From NCBI GenBank assembly GCA_031274495.1, contig JAISQB010000012.1:1-32498 (forward strand): a stretch of DNA of 32,498 bases, given 5' to 3'. Shown here in pieces: positions 1 to 9,524 of the stretch. The notes beneath the pieces were generated by a model. It was not told the origin of the DNA. It was given only the letters and a program-made list of their open reading frames with translations, and made no database searches. This stretch comes from Campylobacteraceae bacterium. GTDB taxonomy: Bacteria; Campylobacterota; Campylobacteria; Campylobacterales; Campylobacteraceae. Numbering within the stretch: the first letter of the stretch is position 1; every line of letters begins with the position of its first letter. The translations under genes were made by a program, and so were the position numbers.

Positions 1-956
1 AAATTTTTGACGGGATTTTCTTTGTTGGTCAAAAATACAAACGCCTCTTTGCCGATAGGGGTAAAGATAAGCTCCACGCCTCTATCTTCGGCGTTTTGCA
101 GCTGCTCGTTTGAGGGTGCGCCGACAAATATCAACTCCGCTTCACCGGATATGATCCTATCGTAAGCCACGGGCGTTGTTGAGCAGTAGACATATTGTTC
201 GCCATTTTCAGGATAGATAGCCCTAAAAGCCGACATAAAAATCGGACAAAGCGCCGTTGCGCCGTTGATTTCGGGCAAGTTCTCTGTTATGTACAGGGTC
301 GGCTCGCCTCGAAGCTGGGTTTCGGTGTAATCATCTGTGTAAGTGCCGTAGTACCCATCACCCTCGTGGACGCTTTGGATGTCGGCGATAGAGGAGGGGA
401 GCATATGGCTACTTCTATATCCCCACTGCGCCCCAAACGCCAAAGCCAATATAAGCGTGATACTAAGCAGTATAAGGGCGGGTTTTTTGGAGAGTTTTAG
501 GGCATTTTTCTTTAAAGAGAGGGCAAACCCAACACTAAAGGCGCAGTAAAGCAGCTCGAAAACAAACATATAGATATACGCACCCGAAAATATAAACCAA
601 ACATTTAAAAATAAAAAGGTCGGATTGGAGTATAAAGCTATCATAAAAAAGTTCCCTTGCGATACATCGCCGCCCGAAATGATAAAGGCGATATTTGCAC
701 ACAAAAGAGTATAGATAGGGAGGGCAAAAAGGGCGAAATATGTCGAAAAACCGACCCTTTTTTCAAACTTTTTAGCCCAAAAATAGCCAAACGCGCCTAT
801 AACGGCAAACTCAATGATATAAACCAAAACACCAAGGTTATATTTATGCACCTCTTCAAATAGGAACAGCCCCGCGACCACTTGCACCAGTACGGGCACA
901 TATATAAAGAGAACTACATATATATTTGTGAAAATCTTTTTTAAAACGCGCAACAT
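1..956 (-). CDS. Membrane-anchored periplasmic substrate-binding protein, PstS/phosphate-binding-like (partial, C-terminus outside window)
   Basis: Manual minus-strand translation from the ATG at 956..954 (upstream GGAGGG) gives an open frame to the window edge: MLRVLKKIFTNIYVVLFIYVPVLVQ..., several hydrophobic segments, then ...YCSTTPVAYDRIISGEAELIFVGAPSNEQLQNAEDRGVELIFTPIGKEAFVFLTNKENPVKN, typical of PstS-like PBP domains. Absent from the ORF track because it runs off the edge. Confidence 0.75.
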   Translation of the reverse strand, partial: MLRVLKKIFTNIYVVLFIYVPVLVQVVAGLFLFEEVHKYNLGVLVYIIEFAVIGAFGYFWAKKFEKRVGFSTYFALFALPIYTLLCANIAFIISGGDVSQGNFFMIALYSNPTFLFLNVWFIFSGAYIYMFVFELLYCAFSVGFALSLKKNALKLSKKPALILLSITLILALAFGAQWGYRSSHMLPSSIADIQSVHEGDGYYGTYTDDYTETQLRGEPTLYITENLPEINGATALCPIFMSAFRAIYPENGEQYVYCSTTPVAYDRIISGEAELIFVGAPSNEQLQNAEDRGVELIFTPIGKEAFVFLTNKENPVKN

Positions 957-969
957 TTTCCCTCCTAAT

Positions 970-1590
970 CTACCAATTTACAGACTTTTTATCCCCGACT
1001 TTTCCTATGATACTCTCGCTCTCCCAGACGGCAAGTCCGTTTTTGAGGTTGGTGAGTGTGAGTTGAAAATAGTACTCGACAAGCTTGTTTTTATCCACCG
1101 TCTTTGTCTGCTGTATTATCTTGCCTGAGAGCGACAATTCAGGCGCTAAGAGAGTATTTTTCTCGGCTATCGTATCTTGTTGGAACTCATCATCCTCCCT
1201 TAAATCTCGCGTTTGGTAGATGAGCGCGTCGTCATTGCCGCCCGCGGTTATGGCTGATGTGACTATAGCCTTTTGCGACTCTAAGATAGATATCCTTATC
1301 TTTTTGATGAGTAGGTCGGTGTCTATCTTTTGTGTGGTGTCGTTGATGATACGGCTGATGGCTAAGATATATTTTGAGCCGTTTGGCTTATTTAAAACGC
1401 CCGAACGCAACAGCGAATCAACGGCGTCCGTCGCCGCTTTTTCAAAGTCTTGCCTATCAAGCCCCATCGATATGACGGCTTGCACCTCGGGGTTATCCAC
1501 CCCAACATAGCGTGGGGCTTGTTGTGTGCAGCCCGCGATCAAAGCCGCAAATGCGGCAAACAGTAGACCTTTTGATAGAACATTTTTCAT
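970..1590 (-). CDS. lpoB: LpoB-like penicillin-binding protein activator lipoprotein
   Basis: 206 aa, lipobox LIAGC, NPEVQAVISMGLDRQDFEKAA..LL.SG...KPNGSKYILAISRIINDTTQKIDTDLLIKKIRISIL resembles LpoB/PF13036; adjacent to a YcfL-like gene as in Enterobacteria. Confidence 0.75.
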   Translation of the reverse strand: MKNVLSKGLLFAAFAALIAGCTQQAPRYVGVDNPEVQAVISMGLDRQDFEKAATDAVDSLLRSGVLNKPNGSKYILAISRIINDTTQKIDTDLLIKKIRISILESQKAIVTSAITAGGNDDALIYQTRDLREDDEFQQDTIAEKNTLLAPELSLSGKIIQQTKTVDKNKLVEYYFQLTLTNLKNGLAVWESESIIGKVGDKKSVNW

Positions 1591-1591
1591 T

Positions 1592-2113
1592 TTATTCTCC
1601 TTGATACTCTTTTAGATTTGTGTTTTTATCTCTTAACTCATCTTCTTGCGATGGCGTGCCGACACGGATTTTGTAAGCGGCGGCGTTTTCACGGGGGCTG
1701 ATCGCGCGTATGACGACATTGCGCCCGCCCTCGACTGAAATTATCTTCCACTTTGACAAGATGGACTTTATGACAAGACCATCCTCATCATACCAGTCGA
1801 TCCTATATGTAAACTGCTTGGCGGACGAGAGCCTGTTGATGCCGATGAGCTCCAACTCTATCAACTTATCATTTCGCTTTTTTGCGGTGAAACTATCCAA
1901 AATCAGCCAATCTTTTACAATATCGTCTTCAAAAATTACATCTTGATAAGACTTTTGTACAAGAGCTATTTGCGGTCTTTGCAGCTGCTCTTGTGGCTGT
2001 TGCTGTTGCGGTTGTGGTCCCAGCCCCAAGTCTTGCCACAACTGCCGCACCTGCGTGCATCCGGTAAATAAAAACAGCCCCACCCCTAAAACAATATACA
2101 AAACACCCTTCAT
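1592..2113 (-). CDS. YcfL-like (DUF1425) lipoprotein
   Basis: 173 aa, lipobox LFTGC; FTYRIDWYDEDGLVI pattern typical of YcfL; neighbours an LpoB-like gene. Confidence 0.65.
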   Translation of the reverse strand: MKGVLYIVLGVGLFLFTGCTQVRQLWQDLGLGPQPQQQQPQEQLQRPQIALVQKSYQDVIFEDDIVKDWLILDSFTAKKRNDKLIELELIGINRLSSAKQFTYRIDWYDEDGLVIKSILSKWKIISVEGGRNVVIRAISPRENAAAYKIRVGTPSQEDELRDKNTNLKEYQGE

Positions 2114-2123
2114 CTTTTTCTCC

Positions 2124-3497
2124 TTAAAAATAGATTTTATGCACTGTGATTTGCCCTTTGAGGGCTGATTTTAGATATATGATTGCGTTTTTGTCGCTTG
2201 GTAAAAACTCCTTCAGCAATGTTACACCATTTTCGTCAATAATTTCAATATTCCCATCTTTTATCGGTATACTCGCCGCCTCAAATCTTTTAGGCAGCGC
2301 GCTCCACGAGCGTACATCCGCATCGGTGGTCACCCTTTGAAATATCGCCCCTAATATCCCAAGCAGCGGGTCTATATCGTGCAACTGTTTTTGCGAGATA
2401 GTCTTCACCGCCGCGCTTACCATCGCCTCCGCGGCAATGGCTGAAAATCGCTTGTTAAATTCCGCTCTTATAACGGCGTCCATATCGGCGACGATTTCGC
2501 TCTTCGCGCTATCCCCCGAACCATTTTTGATAAAAAGCGCCCCGTAAGAGCTGCCGCGCTCACGAAGAATTGGCAGCGCCACGCCTGTATATATAAGCGA
2601 ATCCGACACGATAAACAGCGGCAGATCGATCCTCGTCTCATCTTTAACCGCGCCCAGACCGTTTTCATATATAAGCCACACATACCCTTGGTCAAACTTC
2701 GCATTCATCGCACTTGCCATCGTCTCAGCCAGCGCGAAATCCTTTTTTATCTGGGGATTGTTCGGATTCATCTCGTAACTCTCCCGCATTAGATCTGCCG
2801 CCCTCTGGTAACTTCTGTCATTTAGCAAAAAAAGAGCGCTCATATAGAGGGCAAAGGGGTTGATAAAGTCCGCGTACGCCAAAGCCCCGCTATTTGGGGC
2901 GTATTTGCCCATCGCTATATCTACGGCTTTGGAGTTAAAGTTAAAATCCTGAGGCTTGTTGTTAATCGTTTTCAGATTTTTTTCGTTTCGCTCTTCTTGC
3001 TTTCTTATCTCGTTTGAAAAATACTCTTTGGCGATTCTTTGGCGCTCTAAGGCTCTATTGAACTCCACTCTGGCGTTATCTTTGTCGCCAAGATTTAAAA
3101 AGTTCAAAGCTTTGTAAGTATTGACCATAACTTTTTCGTAAACATTGCCCTCGTAGTCGTTGAGGTTGTTGTTGATAAGGATAGATTTTGTGCGATCTTT
3201 TGTCGTGATGAGGGGGTTTTTCAAGTCTACATCGAACTTATAACGCGTTTCGGCTTCGTCGAAAAATGAGATACTTTTTTTGTACTCTTTACAGTCTCTG
3301 GCAAGCGAGCCCGCTTGGATATTCCAGAGTATCGCGTCATCGCCGCTTTTTAACTTTTTGTCGATGAGCGAAAAATCACACTGCCCCTTTAAAAGGGTAT
3401 TTTCAAACTGTGCACTCTCTCGTAGCGTCGTTTTATACGCGCATCCGCCCAAAAAAAGCATAGTAACGGCAGGCAAAATCAGAAACAATCCGCGCAT
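2124..3497 (-). CDS. COG3014-type lipoprotein with TPR-like region
   Basis: 457 aa, lipobox FLGGC, VMVNTYKALNFLNLGDKDNARVEFNRALERQ (TPR-like), GYVWLIYENGLGAVKDETRIDLPLF; family commonly found beside LpoB/YcfL. Confidence 0.65.
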   Translation of the reverse strand: MRGLFLILPAVTMLFLGGCAYKTTLRESAQFENTLLKGQCDFSLIDKKLKSGDDAILWNIQAGSLARDCKEYKKSISFFDEAETRYKFDVDLKNPLITTKDRTKSILINNNLNDYEGNVYEKVMVNTYKALNFLNLGDKDNARVEFNRALERQRIAKEYFSNEIRKQEERNEKNLKTINNKPQDFNFNSKAVDIAMGKYAPNSGALAYADFINPFALYMSALFLLNDRSYQRAADLMRESYEMNPNNPQIKKDFALAETMASAMNAKFDQGYVWLIYENGLGAVKDETRIDLPLFIVSDSLIYTGVALPILRERGSSYGALFIKNGSGDSAKSEIVADMDAVIRAEFNKRFSAIAAEAMVSAAVKTISQKQLHDIDPLLGILGAIFQRVTTDADVRSWSALPKRFEAASIPIKDGNIEIIDENGVTLLKEFLPSDKNAIIYLKSALKGQITVHKIYF

Positions 3498-3654
3498 AAA
3501 CTCTCTTTTTATTTTGTAAACGCAAGTATATTACATTTTGAGTTAATGCCGTTTTATTCATTTATATGTAAAAATTCGCTAATCTACGCTTCTATGGTTT
3601 TGGGGTCAAAAGAGGTAAGGGTTTAAACAAAAATTATCTTTAATGGAGAGAGCG

Positions 3655-5046
3655 ATGGACAAAGAGGAGAAACTGCACAGGGGTTTGAAAAACAGGCATA
3701 TACAACTTATCGCGCTTGGCGGAGCTGTCGGGACGGGGCTATTTTTGGGGACCGGTTCGGCGATATTTTCAAGCGGTCCGTCTGTGCTTTTGGGGTATGC
3801 TATCGGAGGACTTATAGTCTTTCTTATAATGCGCCAACTTGGTGAAATGATGAGTGAAGAGCCTATGGCGGGTAGTTTTAGCTACTTTGCGTATAAGTAT
3901 TGGGGCAATTTCCCGGGCTTTTTGGCGGGATGGAACTACTGGATACTTTATGTGATGGTGAGCGTCTCGGAACTCACAGCTGTGGCGGCGTATATGCAGT
4001 TTTGGTTTCCTGAGCTTCCCACTTGGGTGACGGCTCTGATATTTTTCATCGTCATAAATGTCATCAATTTTTCAACCGTCAAAGTGTTTGGCGAGATAGA
4101 GTTTTGGTTCTCCATCATCAAAATATCCGCCATCATCGCTATGATAGTCTTTGGTCTTTATATACTTTTTTTAAATACAAGCTTAGTTCCTGGTGCCTCT
4201 ATAACCAATCTCTGGCAAGCTCCCGCAGGAGTGGAGGGCAAAAGCGGCTTTTTCCCTAACGGTCTATACGGGCTTGTTATGGCGATACCTATCATAATGT
4301 TCTCTTTTGGCGGGCTTGAACTGGTAGGCATCGCCGCAGCCGAGGCGGATGAGCCTCAAAAGACGATACCCAAAGCGACCAATCAAGTGCTGTTTCGTAT
4401 CTTAGTCTTCTACATAGGCACCGTCACCGTCCTACTCTCACTCCACCACTGGAGCAACCTCACAAAAGAGTCGAGCCCTTTTACGATGATATTTTCAGCC
4501 ATCGGCTTTAAAAACGTCGCGGGCGTTTTAAACTTTGTCATCCTAACCGCCGCGCTTTCGGTCTTCAATAGCGGCGTCTACGCGACGAGCAGGATGCTTT
4601 TTGGGCTCTCAAAACAGGGCAACGCGCCGCAGATTTTCTCTAAACTTAACACACGCGGAGTCCCCGTGGCGGCTATGGGTCTGGCGGCGCTTTTGACATT
4701 TACCGTTGTGCCGTTGAACTATTTTTTGCCAAAATGGGTGGACGCTTTCGGGCAGGCTATGTCTATAGTCGTGGCGGCTTTGGTGATAAATTGGGCGATG
4801 ATAAGCTTAGCTCACCTATTTTTCCGCCGTGCCAAAGATAAAGAGGGGACGCGGACTATCTTCCCAACTGTACTCTATCCCTTTGGCAATTACCTCTGCT
4901 TGGCGTTTGTAGTCTTTGTCTTATCCGTGATGGCGACTCCGCAGTTTGGTATGTTCTACTCCGTCCTTGCCGTGCCTGTCTGGATAATTTTTATGTACGC
5001 GATGTATAGATTTAACAACAAATACAAAAAAGGAAGCGAGGGTTGA
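3655..5046 (+). CDS. Amino-acid permease, APC superfamily (AroP/PheP/ProY-like)
   Basis: LHRGLKNRHIQLIALGGAVGTGLFLGTGSAI signature and about 12 hydrophobic segments. Start set at 3655 because GGAGAG lies just upstream (ORF track gives 3643). Confidence 0.85.
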   Translation: MDKEEKLHRGLKNRHIQLIALGGAVGTGLFLGTGSAIFSSGPSVLLGYAIGGLIVFLIMRQLGEMMSEEPMAGSFSYFAYKYWGNFPGFLAGWNYWILYVMVSVSELTAVAAYMQFWFPELPTWVTALIFFIVINVINFSTVKVFGEIEFWFSIIKISAIIAMIVFGLYILFLNTSLVPGASITNLWQAPAGVEGKSGFFPNGLYGLVMAIPIIMFSFGGLELVGIAAAEADEPQKTIPKATNQVLFRILVFYIGTVTVLLSLHHWSNLTKESSPFTMIFSAIGFKNVAGVLNFVILTAALSVFNSGVYATSRMLFGLSKQGNAPQIFSKLNTRGVPVAAMGLAALLTFTVVPLNYFLPKWVDAFGQAMSIVVAALVINWAMISLAHLFFRRAKDKEGTRTIFPTVLYPFGNYLCLAFVVFVLSVMATPQFGMFYSVLAVPVWIIFMYAMYRFNNKYKKGSEG

Positions 5047-6242
5047 AAAAGTATCTGGTAGGGGGTGCGGTGCGGGATATGATTTTAAGGCGCGCCAATA
5101 ACGACAAGGACTATGTCGTGGTAAATTCGAGCGTGGAGGAGATGTTATCTCTTGGCTTTAAAAGCGTGGGTAAATCGTTCCCCGTTTTTGTTCACGCCGA
5201 TATGAAAGGCGAGTATGCGCTTGCCAGAACCGAAAAAAAGAGCGGGAAAAAGCACTTTGATTTTGAGTGTTTTACTAAAGATGTTAGTCTGGAGGAGGAT
5301 TTAAGGAGGCGGGATTTGACGATAAACGCGATAGCTTATGATGAAAACAGCGAAGCGTTTATAGACCCGTTCGGCGGGCTGGACGATATAGAAGATAGAG
5401 TTCTGCGTCCTGTTTCGGCGGCGTTCAAAGAGGACGCTTTGCGCATTTTAAGAGCGGCTAGATTTAGGGCTGAACTTGGTGAGGGGTGGCGGTTTGACGC
5501 TATTTTGAAAGGATACGCCGAAGAGTTGAAAGAGGAGTTAGGCGAGATATCAAGGGAGAGGATATACAAAGAGAGCAAAAAGGCGATGCAGAGCAAAAAG
5601 CCCTCTTTGTATTTTAAATCTCTGCTGGAACTTGGCGTTTTGGAGACGGTTTTCCCTTGGATATATGAGCTTACGAAGATAGAACACGATAATGAGTATC
5701 ACAAAGAGGGGTCTGTTTTTAACCATACGATGATGGCTGTCGACTTGTGCGCTGACGAGAATGCGAAGTGGGCTGTTTTGTTTCACGATGTGGGGAAATA
5801 TCGGGCGTTTTTGGAGGATGGAAATTTTTACAGACACTATGACGCGAAGATTTTGCAGAGCGTTTTTAATGATGTGCAAAGTTCGCTTAGCCTTAGCCGC
5901 GAGGAGCTTGAGGTGTCGAAATTTTTTGCTCTAAATCACCATAATTTACAAAACATATTTAAAAACTCAATGAGAGCCTCAAAAATCGCAACACTTCTCT
6001 CAAAAATCAAAAGCAAAAAGCGGCTAAACAGCCTTCTTGAGGCGACTTTGGCTGATTTGGACGGCAGGATCGGCGCGAAAAACGAACTCTTTTTTACCAA
6101 AGAGCAGGTGGCAGAGCTTTGGGGGCAGCTAAAAGAGGCTGATTATGGCGTGGATAGCGAAACGATGAGTGTTGAGGCAATAAAGTCACGAATTATGCAC
6201 AAACAGATACAAATAGTGAGAAATTTTATCCAAATCAAGTAG
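5043..6242 (+). CDS. cca: CCA tRNA nucleotidyltransferase with HD domain
   Basis: KKYLVGGAVRDMILRRANNDKDYVVV, RRRDLTINAIAYD, FIDPFGGLDDIEDRVLRPV, HNTMMAVDLC..WAVLFHDVGK. TTG start overlaps the permease TGA. Confidence 0.85.
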   Translation: MKKYLVGGAVRDMILRRANNDKDYVVVNSSVEEMLSLGFKSVGKSFPVFVHADMKGEYALARTEKKSGKKHFDFECFTKDVSLEEDLRRRDLTINAIAYDENSEAFIDPFGGLDDIEDRVLRPVSAAFKEDALRILRAARFRAELGEGWRFDAILKGYAEELKEELGEISRERIYKESKKAMQSKKPSLYFKSLLELGVLETVFPWIYELTKIEHDNEYHKEGSVFNHTMMAVDLCADENAKWAVLFHDVGKYRAFLEDGNFYRHYDAKILQSVFNDVQSSLSLSREELEVSKFFALNHHNLQNIFKNSMRASKIATLLSKIKSKKRLNSLLEATLADLDGRIGAKNELFFTKEQVAELWGQLKEADYGVDSETMSVEAIKSRIMHKQIQIVRNFIQIK

Positions 6243-6294
6243 CATTTTAGCAACTACAAGGTAAAATTGCGGGAATTAAATAAGGAGTGTTGTC

Positions 6295-6891
6295 TTGAGG
6301 TATCTGGTAGCGGTTTTTTGTCTGCTTTTGATGCTCGGCTGCGATAGTAAAAAAGAGGATGTAGGTGTCCCCAAAAGCAGCGCGTTAAAGGTCGGCGAAA
6401 GCGTTGATTTGACGAGTGTACAGGGCGCTAAAATCACCATCAAAAGAGTGGAGGGCGGACTTGTGCAAGAGGGCAAAGAGGATGGGGTATTAATACTTGA
6501 CATTTTCGGTACATTTTGCGAGCCTTGCAAAAAAGAGGCGAGCGCTCTTATGAACTTGCAGATAAAACATATCTCCGATGTGACGCTGGTGGGGCTTAGC
6601 TACTTTGAGGATGTGGATGAGAAATATATCGTCGAAAACTTCGCCAAACCTTACAACGCGCACTATTTTATCGCTAAAAACTCGCCCGCCAATAAAGCTT
6701 TGGTAGACACAATAACGCAAGATATAAATTATAAAAATCTTATATCCCTACCTTTTAAGGTAGTTTTAAAGGGCGGCAGGTACCAAAATCTGACCGACAC
6801 TTGGGAAGGCAAAGCGGACAACAAGTACTATATCGGCGGCATCGGTACTGACGTCGTAGAGAACGATCTTAAAAGAATTTTGAAAGAGTAG
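6295..6891 (+). CDS. TlpA-like thiol-disulfide oxidoreductase lipoprotein
   Basis: 198 aa, lipobox LMLGC, redox motif GTFCEPCKKEA in a thioredoxin-like fold; TTG start. Confidence 0.7.
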   Translation: MRYLVAVFCLLLMLGCDSKKEDVGVPKSSALKVGESVDLTSVQGAKITIKRVEGGLVQEGKEDGVLILDIFGTFCEPCKKEASALMNLQIKHISDVTLVGLSYFEDVDEKYIVENFAKPYNAHYFIAKNSPANKALVDTITQDINYKNLISLPFKVVLKGGRYQNLTDTWEGKADNKYYIGGIGTDVVENDLKRILKE

Positions 6892-7197
6892 ATGATGGCA
6901 AAAGCGCAAAAAGATGTAGCTGAAAAAGTACGCGCACAGATAAAAACACCGAAAAGATATGTGGTTTATCTTCTAAATGACGACTATACGACGATGGAGT
7001 TTGTGGTAAAAGTATTAATGTTATATTTTGGGCATAATGCGCGGGCGGCATTTGATATAATGATGAAGGTACACGAAGAGGGCAGAGGGGTGTGTGGGGC
7101 ATATCCTTTCGAGATAGCCGAGACCAAAATCGCGCAGGTGCACACACACGCCAAAGCTAACAATTTTCCGCTTAGAGCGTTTATGGAGGAAGAGTAA
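6892..7197 (+). CDS. clpS: ATP-dependent Clp protease adaptor ClpS
   Basis: PKRYVVYLLNDDYTTMEFVVKVL..F..N...A..IMMKVHEEGRGVCGAYPFEIAETK; immediately upstream of clpA. Start may be the second ATG (6895). Confidence 0.92.
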   Translation: MMAKAQKDVAEKVRAQIKTPKRYVVYLLNDDYTTMEFVVKVLMLYFGHNARAAFDIMMKVHEEGRGVCGAYPFEIAETKIAQVHTHAKANNFPLRAFMEEE

Positions 7198-7199
7198 TT

Positions 7200-9374
7200 A
7201 TGTTAAGCCAAGAGCTCAGTCAAGTCTTTAACCGCGCCATAACTTACGCAAAGACACACCGCCACGAATTTTTCACCATAGAGCACGTCTTTTATATACT
7301 TTTGGAAAATGACGATATCAAGGCGCTCTTAAACTCTTTAAATATAAAAAATGACGATATCATCGATATAAAGTACTCTTTGGAGAGTTACTTTGAGATA
7401 AATTACAAAAAGATCCCCCCTGAGGAGAGTTACGAGCCCGTTGAGACCGTAGCCCTCTCCCGCGCGATAGAGCAGATGTTTTTGCATATCAACAAAGCCG
7501 ACAAACAAGAGGCGTCTTTGTACGATATGATCTATTTTCTGTTTGAAGAGAAGAGCTCTTACAGCGTCTATCTGCTTTGCGAAAAAGGGGCTGACAGAGA
7601 GGATCTGTTGGAAGCTATCGTAGAGCGCGCCGACAAAAGCGCACAAGAGGAGAACAGCGAAGTAAGCTTTTGCGTCAATCTTTTAGACCAAGCAAGACGC
7701 GGACTCATAGACCCGTTAGTAGGTCGCGCAGAAGAGCTTAGACGCGTAGAGCAGGTACTCTGCCGCCGCAAGAAAAACAATCCTCTGCTTTTGGGCGAAC
7801 CCGGAGTCGGTAAAACGGCGATAGTGGAAGGTTTGGCGCTCGCGATAAACGAGGGCAGGACGCCGCAGATACTGAAAAACTGCCAACTCTTTACGCTTGA
7901 TGTAGGCTCTTTGCTGGCAGGCACGAAATATAGGGGAGACTTTGAGAAGAGGCTAAAAGATACGATAGAAAAATTAGAGCGCATACCAAACGCGATACTC
8001 TTCATTGACGAGATACACACTATCGTAGGTGCGGGCTCCACAAGCGGCAGCAATATAGACCTCTCAAATCTTTTGAAGCCATCTTTGGCTAACGGCAAAT
8101 TACGATGCATAGGTGCGACCACATATCAAGAGTATAGAAGCAATTTTGATAAAGACAGAGCCTTATCGCGCCGCTTTGCGACGATAGATGTAAAAGAGCC
8201 CGATATCGACGAGAGTTATAGGATACTTTTGGGCTTAAAGAGCGTTTATGAGAAGCACCACGATGTCAAACTCCCCGACACAACGCTGAAAACCGCCGCC
8301 GAACTTGCGAAAAAATATATCAACGACCGCTTTTTACCCGACTCCGCGATAGATTTGATAGACGAAACTTGCGCGTCATTTCACCTCTTAGAAGATAGCA
8401 AAAAAAGCGTCGAAGTGACCGATATCGAAAAGACGCTCTCGCGTATGGCAAATATCCCCAATCCAAGAGCTTCAAGCGATGAGGAGGAGATATTAAAGAC
8501 GCTTGCCTCAAAGCTTAAGGCTAAGATTTTCGGGCAAGACGGCGCGATAGATCTTTTGACGCACGCGATAAAACGCTCCCGCGCAGGACTTGGCAACCCT
8601 ACCTCCCCGATAGGCTCATTTTTATTTGTAGGACCAACAGGCGTGGGCAAAACCGAAGCAGCAAAGCAACTGGCAAACGAGCTTGGCGTGCACTTTGAGA
8701 GATACGATATGAGCGAATATATGGAAAAACACGCCGTCAGCAGACTTATCGGTTCGCCTCCCGGGTATGTGGGATTTGAAGAGGGCGGACAACTTACAAA
8801 TAGCATCAAAAAGCACCCCTACACCGTACTTTTGTTGGATGAGGTCGAAAAGGCGCACGCGGATTTATTAAACATCCTGCTTCAAGTTTTCGACAGCGCT
8901 ATGCTCACAGACAATAGCGGCAAAAAGACCGATTTTCGCAATGTCATCATCATAATGACTTCAAATCTTGGCACAAAAGAGGCGCCGCAGGTGGGCTTTA
9001 CGAAGATAGAAAACGACCAGACGCTTAGAGCCGTAAAAGAGTTTTTCGCTCCCGAATTTAGAAACCGCCTTGATGCGGTTGTGGAGTTTAAGCCTTTGGC
9101 GACGGAGCAGATGGTGAGGATAGTGGAAAAGTTGCTGCGTGAGATTGAGGTGCAAGTGATGGATAAAAATATCAAAATTACAGCCTCACAAAGCGCAAAA
9201 GAGTATCTTGCGACAAAAGGCTTTAGCGCGGCGTTGGGCGCTAGGGAGATGAAGAGGGTCATACAAGAGGAGATAAAAACGCCTCTAACGGATGAGATAC
9301 TCTTCGGCAGACTAAAAAACGGCGGAGAGGTTAAGATAGGTTTCAAAAACAAAAAGTTGGAATTTAGATTTTAG
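7200..9374 (+). CDS. clpA: ATP-dependent Clp protease ATP-binding subunit ClpA
   Basis: Two AAA+ modules (LLGEPGVGKTAIVEGLA; FVGPTGVGKTEAAKQLA), Clp N-domain, preceded by clpS. Confidence 0.95.
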   Translation: MLSQELSQVFNRAITYAKTHRHEFFTIEHVFYILLENDDIKALLNSLNIKNDDIIDIKYSLESYFEINYKKIPPEESYEPVETVALSRAIEQMFLHINKADKQEASLYDMIYFLFEEKSSYSVYLLCEKGADREDLLEAIVERADKSAQEENSEVSFCVNLLDQARRGLIDPLVGRAEELRRVEQVLCRRKKNNPLLLGEPGVGKTAIVEGLALAINEGRTPQILKNCQLFTLDVGSLLAGTKYRGDFEKRLKDTIEKLERIPNAILFIDEIHTIVGAGSTSGSNIDLSNLLKPSLANGKLRCIGATTYQEYRSNFDKDRALSRRFATIDVKEPDIDESYRILLGLKSVYEKHHDVKLPDTTLKTAAELAKKYINDRFLPDSAIDLIDETCASFHLLEDSKKSVEVTDIEKTLSRMANIPNPRASSDEEEILKTLASKLKAKIFGQDGAIDLLTHAIKRSRAGLGNPTSPIGSFLFVGPTGVGKTEAAKQLANELGVHFERYDMSEYMEKHAVSRLIGSPPGYVGFEEGGQLTNSIKKHPYTVLLLDEVEKAHADLLNILLQVFDSAMLTDNSGKKTDFRNVIIIMTSNLGTKEAPQVGFTKIENDQTLRAVKEFFAPEFRNRLDAVVEFKPLATEQMVRIVEKLLREIEVQVMDKNIKITASQSAKEYLATKGFSAALGAREMKRVIQEEIKTPLTDEILFGRLKNGGEVKIGFKNKKLEFRF

Positions 9375-9481
9375 TTCTATAGTGCGGTTAAGTCTTTCTT
9401 TTTTGACAAAATATAGTATTTTAAGAAATATTTAAGCCAAATTGTTAACAAATCTGGACTATAATACACGCTTCGTAAAAA

Positions 9482-9497
9482 TGTAATCTTGATTACA
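9482..9497. promoter_or_regulatory. CmeR-box-like palindromic operator upstream of the RND efflux operon
   Basis: TGTAATCTTGATTACA: two perfect 7-bp arms (TGTAATC/GATTACA), 27 bp before the periplasmic adaptor ATG and downstream of a TATAAT at 9460-9465. Confidence 0.6.
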
Positions 9498-9524
9498 GTA
9501 ATTTAATACACTTGGAGTTTCACT

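Noticed and set aside
195-863. Plus-strand ORFs 195-500 and 657-863
   Set aside because: Antisense to the well-supported minus-strand PstS-like gene (1-956).
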